A stretch of 64,000 bases of DNA from Batillaria attramentaria. Taxonomy: Eukaryota; Mollusca; Gastropoda; Batillariidae. This document shows positions 38,649-64,000 of this stretch, one piece after another; position 1 is the first letter of the stretch, and every line of letters starts with the position of its first letter. The notes beneath the pieces are model-generated. The model saw only the letters and a program-made list of their open reading frames with translations, was not told where the DNA came from and did no database searches. A program made the position numbers and the translations under genes. The stretch lies in assembly GCA_018292915.2 (NCBI GenBank), contig JACVVK020000143.1, forward strand, positions 1 to 64,000. Direction: 5' to 3'.

Positions 38649-40899
38649 TGTCTATGCCCATCTCAGTGGAGGCGATTACCTGTCGGTAGCAAGGACAGTA
38701 TGCCCCGGCCAACCTAGCTTCTATGCAAATACTGTATTTCAACTGAGAAAATCACTTTTGCATTCTCAAACAGCTGACAGCTATACTAAGGGTATCAGAT
38801 ATCTATTAACTCTGTTTTGCCCTAAACCAATCAGTGAAATTAATAGGGATGTGTCACACACACAAGTACTTTCATCTTCTTTCCTTTTACTATACTGCAG
38901 CTTTTTTTATTTTATTTTTTTTATTCAGTGACAAACTTCCAGAACTGAAGCTGCTGATTTATCACATCCAACACACACACACACACACCACACACACACA
39001 CTGTGAGAGCCCGGCTGACACATGTGCTGCATATGCGCGACTGAGTAGGGATGGGAGTAGGGTTAGGTGTTGTTTTCAGTTTAAAGAAATAATTTCTGCT
39101 AGTGCTCACGTCTTTTCCCACGATAAAGTGTCTTGTTTGCGCTAGAATAAACGAATAGATTTGTTGATAAACATCTATGTGATGAAATCACAGCCACTCC
39201 AGTGGTCGTTTTGATTTCGCCCTTAGCTGCACTGGCGTTAAAAGTCTGAAAATTATCTGTACTGGCACACGCAGGACTTTTGAAAGAAATCTGTGAAACT
39301 GTTTCCTTTGATCACAGGGCTGATACTATTGCTATCGACCCCACGATACTGCAGATCAAAACCCTTCGGCACGCAGTCTTGTCATTCAAGCGATGTGTCA
39401 GCCGGCAAAGCCGCTTTCCAAATATTAAGCAACTAAAAGTTATGAAAAATAATAAGGATGTCAACCAGAATTGTAGTTCTGCAAATGTGCACCGCAATGT
39501 CTTTTGATCGAGGCGTAAAAGAACGAAGCGAGCTAATTTAAGACAACAACAGGTCGAGTTCTTCGCGATTCTTCGAGTACGCGCCAAATATGTCACGTGA
39601 CACTTCCAAGGGATCATCGCGTTCGTACAGCGATCGTGTTTGAATTTGTATGCGTCTCTACTGGCAGATACAAAGAAAAGTTTTTGAAGTACACTTTCCT
39701 TAGCGTTACAATCAGTTTATAAAATATCTTTAAAACTGGCTGCTCGAACTTTGCACTGACTGCAGTTTAACATGTTAGTAAACTGCTGGTCCCCTCAAAA
39801 ATATGGCTGTTTCGTCTGCACTCACGGAGCTGACAAAAGCAGCTACAGCAAATTTTGTCCAGCCTCCGTCGTTCTCAAAATGGTACCAAACCTTCTTTTA
39901 CTTCACAATCGTTCACTCCATATGCCCCATCCTTTGTTAGTCACAAAAAGATCACTAGTTTGGCGTTTCACTGTAGGGCCCAGGAAGTTTTCCGCTCTAC
40001 TATAATCTCTGAAACTTGCTGCTGCCCGCAGCGAAATCTGCCCCATTCTCTATAGAGAAACAACTTAAAAAGCGGTGTGGTGCTCTGCGCATTTTCCTTG
40101 ACAAACACAATTCCACTGAAATTATTCACACGTGGTGTTACCATCTGGTGTGACAGGGTGTTACAATATGGTGTTACATTTTGGTGTCACAGGGTGTTAC
40201 AATATTGTGTTACAGGCGTCACAATATTATGTTTCAGGATGTTACAATGTCATGATACTGGATGTTACAATGTCATGTTACAGGATGTTACAGTAATCTG
40301 TTACAGGATGTTGCAGTAATCTGTTACAGGATCTTACAGTAATCTGTTACAGGATCTTACGGTAATCTGTTACAGCATCTTACAGTAATGTGTTACAGGA
40401 TCTTACAATGTGGTGTGGCAGGGAGTTAAAATATTATGTTACATTGTGTTACAGTATAATGTTACAGGGTGTTACAATGTGATGTTACAGGATGGAGTAC
40501 CAGCAGGCTCAGTACGAGACGTTACAGCGGAAACAACGCATCATTCCCATCCTGCTTGAAGACATCAGTAGTTACCGTGACACTATGGACCCTAACCTCG
40601 CCTGCATTTTGCGCACAGTGACTTACTTGGAACACCCAGGAACCAGTGCAGACTCTCGACAAGTTCACAAGTTCTGGAAGCGACTCCAGTTATCCATGCC
40701 AAAGAGGAAAGACAACTGTCAGCCCACGTCATCAGATGACGTCACCGATACATCCGTCACACAAAGGGCTGTTACGACAAACGAAGCGACAGGTTTCTCC
40801 TGTGCTGATCAATCACAAGTAGTCCAACCTTCCGCAGATACGCTCGAGTCGTCAGGAATCCATTACACGAGTGAAATTGTTTTGCGGGCTTTCAGGTGA
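22963..40899 (+). CDS. EGF-like / transmembrane / TIR receptor gene (five exons, 5' incomplete)
   Basis: Joining 22963-23732, 27385-27537, 31294-31437, 32456-32546 and 40491-40899 gives about 514 residues in one frame. All four introns have GT/AG ends and compatible phases (1, 1, 1, 2). The predicted product is a type I membrane receptor: three cysteine-rich EGF-like modules outside, one membrane span, then a complete TIR domain with box 1 (LFDAFVSYRS), box 2 (RDFLVGEP) and box 3 (FWKRL). TIR domains recruit TIR adaptors in innate-immune signalling, and the TIR sequence here is closest in feel to animal Toll-like receptors. Unlike those receptors there are no leucine-rich repeats in the visible part. 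There is no in-frame ATG at the start of the first visible exon, so at least one 5' exon is missing. Introns total about 17 kb and consist mostly of minisatellites. The gene converges on the guanylyl cyclase gene at its 3' side. Confidence 0.9.
23755..26190. repeat. 46-bp minisatellite in intron 1
   Basis: About 45 copies of a unit made of gtagttcatgttttgtatct and tgttagtgtagggtgttagt plus a variable gttaggt/atgggt end. The array starts about 25 bp inside the intron. Units degrade towards 26.1 kb. It is interrupted by one SINE at 24.51 kb. Confidence 0.9.
24508..24655 (-). mobile_element. tRNA-derived SINE, family A (copy 2)
   Basis: On the minus strand the tRNA-like head starts ggggagccggggtggtcgaa and carries B box gagttcgatcccgg. 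The phrase aggtgtagttca flanks both sides. That could be a target duplication but is also the array unit. Confidence 0.85.
26190..27384 (+). repeat. 38/39-bp array derived from the transmembrane exon's 5' edge
   Basis: About 31 units of gaygacagcaaggtctatgt + cgtgatgttgatgtt + (agaga or tgcag). The array runs straight into exon 2, whose acceptor and start read gatgttacag/attatagcaaagtgtactgg. Unit and exon share the order gatgtt-(AG)-GATxAxAGCAAxGTxTA, so the array is made of copies of the acceptor plus the exon start. Units with tgcag are 39 bp and keep a frame reading DDSKVYVVM, which parallels the exon's DYSKVYW. Units with agaga are 38 bp and break it. Confidence 0.85.
27385..27537 (+). 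CDS. EGF/TIR receptor exon 2: transmembrane segment
   Basis: The exon lies between TTACAG and a gtatgt donor and reads 50 full codons. After DYSKVY there is a hydrophobic, Gly/Val/Leu-rich run of about 25 residues (WLAGGLGVGVLVLVVCG then VVLLVYMW). It is followed by the basic stop-transfer KKR, which sets the topology with the EGF modules outside and the TIR domain inside. The juxtamembrane part ends FQPYEDS and joins in phase 1 to the TIR exon. Confidence 0.9.
27660..31062. repeat. 55-bp minisatellite in intron 2
   Basis: About 57 copies of a unit made of gtctacataccacacacaca, gacatatagccacagactgg and ttatggtcattacag. From 30.83 kb on, about five copies of a variant with cttacatctacattctggtt follow. 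Every unit carries ttacag/g on the sense strand of the gene, so the intron holds dozens of acceptor-like AGs. Confidence 0.95.
31079..31152. repeat. (AC)n microsatellite
   Basis: About 35 AC units just upstream of TIR exon 3. Confidence 0.95.
31155..31302 (+). repeat. three-copy repeat containing the 5' edge of TIR exon 3
   Basis: Three diverged units of gtagtcact(a/g)atgacrgcag...atggtttattt each end in an AG-like site plus ACGGGAAG: ttttag/acgggaag at about 31,195, tttacggacgtgaa at about 31,245, and the functional ttctcag/acgggaag at 31,294. Confidence 0.7.
31294..31437 (+). CDS. EGF/TIR receptor exon 3: TIR domain, boxes 1 and 2
   Basis: With the split codon from exon 2 the exon reads DGKLFDAFVSYRS, a classical TIR box 1. 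It ends FRLCLHERDFLVGE, the box 2 / BB-loop region. Forty-seven full codons, phases 1 and 1, acceptor TTCTCAG and donor gtaagt. The BB-loop proline expected in RDxxPG is valine here, while the glycine is kept. Confidence 0.92.
31480..32220. repeat. 51-bp minisatellite in intron 3
   Basis: About 12 regular copies of gaatgtaaggtcatgtagta + taaatggtcgtgaagtatgt + atggctatgtt, preceded by shorter degenerate units. Each contains gaatgtaag, which resembles the exon 3 donor (gaac/gtaag). I am not sure that this is more than coincidence. The 51-bp period keeps a frame open across the array, which is not a gene. Confidence 0.9.
32456..32546 (+). CDS. EGF/TIR receptor exon 4: TIR domain core
   Basis: Twenty-nine full codons between (TG)n-CAG and a gtcggt donor. 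The residues IIWATENSRRTILVLSPRYL followed by DSGWA match the conserved alpha-B/beta-C/alpha-C part of TIR domains (ENI..AIE.SRKTI.VLS..FL.S.WC). Phases 1 and 2. The acceptor's pyrimidine tract is replaced by a (TG) repeat of about 20 units. Confidence 0.9.
32715..33368. repeat. 17-bp minisatellite in intron 4
   Basis: About 38 copies of caccatayaccatgttg. No frame is meaningful. Confidence 0.95.
33735..33816 (-). CDS. possible terminal exon of an unidentified minus-strand gene
   Basis: On the minus strand a strong acceptor (tttttttttcacacttacag) precedes a 26-codon frame. It reads ETDALGLLQERLEVGLDNII and then DDVLQD before TAA at 33,737-33,735. An AATAAA-type signal occurs about 280 bp further on (complement of tttatt near 33,455). 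Repeats of the acceptor region lie just upstream, as seen at proven exons in this window. No homolog is recognised, and no upstream exons were found. Confidence 0.3.
33828..33958 (-). repeat. four-copy repeat of an acceptor-like region
   Basis: Units of ttcatctgttgttagtgttgaa with T/A-rich variants. Read on the minus strand they repeat the cagatgaacagtttttttt + cacacttacag of the candidate exon at 33,816. Confidence 0.6.
34327..34440. repeat. about 45-bp direct repeat, 2-3 copies
   Basis: gttagtatcaatcagtcagt + gtatactggaactggagta is repeated, with a truncated third copy. Confidence 0.75.
34468..35230. repeat. dispersed repeat, copy 1 (unclassified mobile element)
   Basis: It aligns by eye over about 750 bp with 61.65-62.45 kb, sharing catgtcttgtgatttccctg, aaaatctggaagatctaga, ggtgaaacatgga and cttctcgcag. 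There is no coding capacity. A 60-bp end-like segment (gaaacttgctgctgcccgca...agagaaacaactt) is also shared, at 40.01-40.07 and 62.56-62.63 kb. Copy 1 may therefore belong to a longer element whose other end is near 40.07 kb. Confidence 0.6.
37979..38103. mobile_element. 125-bp MITE-like element with terminal inverted repeats
   Basis: The left end atagagggttgcagta and the right end tactgcaaaccctctat are inverted repeats of each other with one extra base. The interior is much more GC-rich than the flanks and has no coding capacity. It contains a CTCF-like motif at 38,016-38,029. Confidence 0.55.
38016..38029 (+). promoter_or_regulatory. CTCF-consensus-like site
   Basis: CCGCTAGGGGGCGT fits the core CTCF consensus (CC-x-S-Y-AG-R-K-GGC-R) at nearly every position. 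Binding cannot be judged from sequence. Confidence 0.35.
40130..40490 (+). repeat. 24-bp class array carrying the exon 5 acceptor
   Basis: About 14 diverged units of ggatgttacagtaatctgttaca. Many read ttacag/gat, which is identical to the true acceptor and first bases of exon 5 (gatgttacag/gatgg). Acceptor-like AGs are therefore repeated for 350 bp before the exon, with no classical pyrimidine tract. Confidence 0.8.
40491..40899 (+). CDS. EGF/TIR receptor exon 5: end of TIR domain, cytoplasmic tail, stop
   Basis: After the split Arg codon it reads MEYQQAQYETLQRKQRIIPI then LLEDIS, the beta-D part of a TIR domain. Box 3 (HKFWKRLQLSMP) follows, then a Ser/Thr/Asp-rich tail of about 70 residues ending VLRAFR and TGA. 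A gt dinucleotide next to the stop (TTTCAGgtgaac) would allow a spliced alternative end, but no further exon is evident. No AATAAA was seen downstream. Confidence 0.9.
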
Positions 40900-41204
40900 A
40901 CTCCAGGTGGAGTACACGACATTTTTACCAATGGGAGTATGGCTTAACACCTGGATCCGGAAGTGGAGAATCTTACGTCACGTTATGGTCGTTATGGTAT
41001 GGGGAGTTATCGTCATTTTTGTATGGTAACTCGAGAGTAAGTCACTTGGTCTTACGTCATGACTTGAGACTTATGCACACGTTCTTACGTCACGACTTGA
41101 GACTCAGGTCACTGCCTGGGAGCTGGACTTCAACGCCTGACATACTTCAGAGTGTAGTCCCTTGGCAAAGTGTTTGTGGCTCCGCTTGTCCATATATGAC
41201 TATA

Positions 41205-41366
41205 CATGTACTTTCGTTCTCTGGTCCATATGACTATATTCTCGTTCTCTGGTCCATATGACTATATTCTCGTTCTCTGGTCCATATGACTATATTCTCG
41301 TTCTCTGGTCCATATGACTATATTCTCGTTCTCTGGTCCATATGACTATATTCTCGTTCTCTGGTG
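41205..41366. repeat. 28-bp minisatellite between the convergent genes
   Basis: Six copies of catatgactatattctcgtt + ctctggtc between the two stop codons. Confidence 0.9.
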
Positions 41367-41460
41367 CACACTATCATACTCCTGAGCCGTGACTAACATA
41401 CTCCCGTGCATTGTACGTGTCCAGCTCTGTCCAATGACGTCACATGATGCTTTTCTTTGT

Positions 41461-60903
<19,443 letters not shown>

Positions 60904-60906
60904 CTG

Positions 60907-60907
<1 letters not shown>

Positions 60908-60961
<54 letters not shown>
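60908..60961. repeat. (AC)n microsatellite abutting a splice acceptor
   Basis: About 27 AC units, read as UG in the cyclase pre-mRNA, immediately before ttcag of the exon at 60,903. Confidence 0.95.
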
Positions 60962-60965
<4 letters not shown>

Positions 60966-61216
60966 AGGCTATGTCACGGTGTAAGACACATTCTAGTGTC
61001 CCAAACAAGGAGGAACGGCCCCGTCCTACAAAGTTGTTTCTCCAAATTTCATTTTATTTTGTCTGTTTTGTTGTTATTGTTGCCGGTTCTCCCCTCTCCA
61101 AGTTCTACCAATGACACTAGATCCTCTACGACCTCGACCGATTAGTCACGTGACTGGGGGTGGGGCTGGGTGGGGGGAGAGAGAGAGAGAGAGAGAGACA
61201 GACAGAGAGAGAGAGA

Positions 61217-61391
61217 GTGGGTGGGTGGGTGTTTAGGAGTTTAACGTCCTTTTCCACCACGTAAGGGTGCTTTCTAAGACGGGGCAACGAGAGAAAGGCC
61301 AGCACAAACATTTGGCCCCAGCCGGGATTCGAACTCTCGACCCGAGCATTGAAAGTCCAACGCTCTACCATTCGGCCACCCTGGCTCCCCA
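61217..61391 (-). mobile_element. tRNA-derived SINE, family A (copy 4)
   Basis: The minus-strand head is ggggagccagggtggccgaa with B box gagttcgaatcccgg, and the body contains aaaaggacgttaaac. Both flanks are (GA)n, so it inserted into a GA microsatellite (61,178-61,216 and 61,392-61,413). Confidence 0.85.
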
Positions 61392-61419
61392 GAGAGAGAG
61401 AGAGAGAGAGAGGTCAGTT

Positions 61420-62363
61420 CCGTGAACTAAACATTTGACGTCAGCCTCAGGCAGGTCCTCATACACAGACAGAGAGATGACGTCAATTCCGCGAACTAAA
61501 CATTTTCACGTCAGCCTCTAGCACTGCCATCGTCTGAGGAAGCTTGTTTATGTCTTGTGATTTCCCTGTTGGCTTTGTGGCTTCCCCGATTGAATTATTT
61601 TTCACATGAAATCTGGAAGATCTAGAGGGCTGGTGAAATGTCAGAGGCAGTGACGATACTTGCTTATTTTGTCTGTGAACTAAGCGTTTGACGTCAGCTT
61701 CACACTGGTGGTATGACAGATGATGCTTGTGCATGTCTTGTGATTTCCCTGTTGCTTTTGTGACTTCCCTGGCTGAACTAATTTTTACATAAAATCTGGA
61801 AGATCTAGAGGGCTGGTGAAACATGGACTAGAATACCTTGGATTGTACTTATGAAATCGAAAATTTGGAACTCTTTTGACCGGTGCTTCTCGCAGAAACT
61901 TGAAAAAGTTATGTTTCTCTAAAAGTTCAGTTATTCTAAATGCTAAAGATATAATAGTGCAGTAGTTCCTGTCATATGTGCAGTTGTCACACTAGACAAA
62001 AACGCCGGGATGATAAGTAATTTGCAGTAGTCTTTTCATAGATATTTGATCTTATGTGCAAACCACCCCTACCTCGGAAATATTTTTTTTACACAAAACC
62101 AGTCAGAGCTACAGAGCTGTAGCACGAATCAAGGCAGTGTGATTGGGTGAACTTCCAAAGTCTAGAAAATGAAGGAATTTGAACAACTTTTTCGAAAAAA
62201 TTCGTAACATGACCGATTTTTTAAAATTGGCGATAACTCTTCTGAAAATGCGGCAGGCTAAAAATCGTGAAAAGTAGCTCTGGAGAAGGTGATTTCCCAT
62301 TTTATCTCAAAGTAAAAAGGCCTCCATCGAGGTGGTTTAGGAGATAGCCATCATTACATCCGT

Positions 62364-62427
<64 letters not shown>

Positions 62428-62450
62428 TTCCCGCCAAAAAGAACGCAGCA
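61420..62450. repeat. dispersed repeat, copy 2, with a partial internal duplication
   Basis: 61,650-62,450 matches 34,468-35,230. 61,425-61,650 repeats the first part in tandem (gaactaaacattt...tggaagatctagagggctgg). An (AC)n tract lies at 62,364-62,423. No coding capacity seen. Confidence 0.65.
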
Positions 62451-62649
62451 GCAAAGTGTGCACGTAAGGTGTCTATGACGCAGATTTCGTTACGTCACTG
62501 TGTGCGTGAAAGTAAGTATTGTTTGGAGAAACGTCACGGTCTTGTTTTGTATCAATGAAACTTGCTGCTGCGCGTAGCAAAATCTGCCCCGTCTCATAAA
62601 GTTGTTTCTCCATAGAGAAACAACTTAACAACACTCCTCACACACACAA

Positions 62650-63470
62650 AACATTCTAATGTCCCAGAACAGTAACTACACAACAAATTCCAGTGTTCCA
62701 GAAGACGATTTACACACAACGTATTCGAGAGTTCCAGAACACGATTTACACACAACGTATTCAAGAGTTCCAGAACACGATTTACACACAACGTATTCAA
62801 GAGTTCCAGAACACGATTTACACACAACGTATTCGAGAGTTCCAGAACACGATTTACACACAACGTATTCAAGAGTTCCAGAACACGATTTACACACAAC
62901 GTATTCAAGAGTTCCAGAACACGATTTACACACAACGTATTCGAGAGTTCCAGAACACGATTTACACACAACGTATTCAAGAGTTCCAGAACACGATTTA
63001 CACACAACGTATTCGAGAGTTCCAGAACACGATTTACACACAACGTATTCGAGAGTTCCAGAACACCCCTTACACAACGTATTGTAGTGCCCCAGCACAC
63101 TTCGTACAAAGAACACATTGTAGTCTTGCAGATCACTCTGTACACAAACACATTCTAGTGTTGCAGCACACTCCTGACATACAACACATTCTAGTGTTGC
63201 AGCACACTCCTTAAACACAACACATCCTACTGTTGCAGCACACTCCTGACACACAACACATCCTACTGTTGCAGCACACTCCTTACACACAACACATCCT
63301 ACTGTTGCAGCACACTCCTTACACACAACACATCCTAGTGTTGTAGCACATTCCTTACATACAACACATCCTAGTGTTGCAGCACACTCCTTACATACGA
63401 TACATCCTAGTGTTGCAGCACACTCCTTACACACGACAATTCTAGTGTTGCAGCACACGCCTTACATACA
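62650..63470. repeat. 36-bp minisatellite, degenerate to the right
   Basis: About eleven regular copies of gttccagaacacgatttaca + cacaacgtattcgaga, then about twelve looser copies with gttgcagcacactccttaca. On the minus strand (sense to the cyclase) the units contain gtgtgtaag/gtgtgtaaa, which are donor-like. The parent exon, if there is one, would lie beyond 63.5 kb. Confidence 0.93.
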
Positions 63471-63475
63471 ACGTT

Positions 63476-64000
63476 CTGAACTGGTTTTCATCCTATGTCC
63501 GTGGTAGATTGCAGTCTGTCGTTGTTGATGGAATTTCATCTGTGCCTAGTCCTCTTGTTTGTGGTGTCCCGCAGGGATCGGTGCTTGGGCCTGTACTGTT
63601 CACTCTGTACTCCCAGCCCCTATCTGATGTCATTGCCGCCCATGAATGTGATTATCACAAATATGCAGATGACACTGAGCTGTCAAAAAGTGAACCGCCA
63701 GATGATTTTTATTCCGTACAGTCAGATCTTCGGTCTTGTGTTCATGACACTTTGTCATGGATGAACAGCAATAAGCTGATGCTTAACACAGAAAAGACAG
63801 AAGTTATGGCTGTAGGTACTTTGTCACGCCTCAGGCAGGTAGACTGTGACTCTCTGGTTATAGATGGGAGCACTATTCAGTTTCAGAGTTCCTTGAGATA
63901 TCTCGGAGTCAAGGTCGACCAAACACTGTCGATGCAGGATCAGATAGGCAGCATCTGTCGTGCTGCCTTCTTTGAGTTAAGGCGCATCGCTTCCATCCGA
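63476..64000 (+). mobile_element. 5'-truncated LINE (CR1/Jockey-like) reverse transcriptase, continues past the window
   Basis: One frame is open to the window end and reads [34 protein letters not shown] and, at the catalytic site, KYADDTEL. These are the palm motifs of non-LTR retrotransposon reverse transcriptases. [17 protein letters not shown] and LRYLGVKVD follow, as in CR1/Jockey-type elements. It starts abruptly inside the 36-bp array at a point equivalent to the middle of the RT domain, so the upstream part is missing. Confidence 0.9.

Larger units (their letters stand above)
35290..39990. other. long unique intron 4 segment without recognised genes
   Basis: Mostly AT-rich sequence with poly-T (35,745), T/G runs (35,880-35,912), (TG)n at 35,948 and 36,783, an ATAAA-rich stretch (37,150-37,260) and GA/GACA repeats (38,595-38,650). 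Two old duplications are visible: 36.48-36.72 with 36.89-37.12 kb (tttcatttctcactgtcaaa) and 38.26-38.40 with 38.74-38.85 kb. I found no exon with supporting splice sites and recognisable protein, apart from the mobile element listed separately. Confidence 0.5.

Overview
The window looks like metazoan genomic DNA. The coding information sits in short exons (about 70-770 bp) with GT/AG splice sites and matching phases. tRNA-derived SINEs, a CR1/Jockey-like LINE and a Tc1-like transposon are present. A lophotrochozoan, most likely a mollusc, is my inference from the SINE types and the gene content; it is not proven by the sequence. By a rough tally, more than half of the window is tandem repeats: minisatellites with 15-85 bp units plus long (AC)n tracts. 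Nearly all the long open frames are readings of these repeats, not genes.

Layout. 1-15.0 kb: minisatellites, including a 5.3-kb array of a 15-mer (2.65-7.93 kb) and a 3.6-kb array of a 30-mer (11.46-15.03 kb), with one SINE and a few small low-confidence coding fragments. 15.3-22.4 kb: a 40-bp array interrupted by about 3.4 kb of transposon-derived sequence. 22.96-40.90 kb (+ strand): a five-exon gene for a single-pass receptor with an EGF-like ectodomain, a transmembrane segment and a cytoplasmic TIR domain. Its five exons join into about 514 residues without a stop, but its first exon or exons lie upstream and were not identified. 41.46-60.90 kb (- strand): the C-terminal ten exons of a receptor guanylyl cyclase, covering the C-lobe of the kinase-homology domain, the coiled-coil linker and the complete class III cyclase domain. 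They give about 447 residues in one frame, with the 5' part beyond the right edge. The two genes converge, with about 560 bp between their stop codons. 63.48-64.0 kb: the reverse transcriptase of a 5'-truncated LINE.

The strongest unusual signal is that many of the intronic arrays begin exactly at an exon boundary and repeat the splice site with a few bases to tens of bases of exon. I see this at nine exon edges in the two genes, both 5' and 3'. Examples are about 20 extra copies of a GTGAGTAT donor with the end of a kinase-homology exon, 17 copies of the end of a cyclase exon, and about 31 copies derived from the start of the TIR receptor's transmembrane exon. There is also a decayed second copy of a cyclase exon with an in-frame stop. 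It belongs to a segmental duplication in which one copy still has a single 34-bp unit and the other has expanded to about ten.

How the genes work together: TIR receptors signal in innate immunity and receptor guanylyl cyclases make cGMP. Nothing in the sequence links the two proteins functionally. Their convergence, and an intronic array of about 22 perfect TGACGTCA sites in the cyclase gene, are positional observations only.
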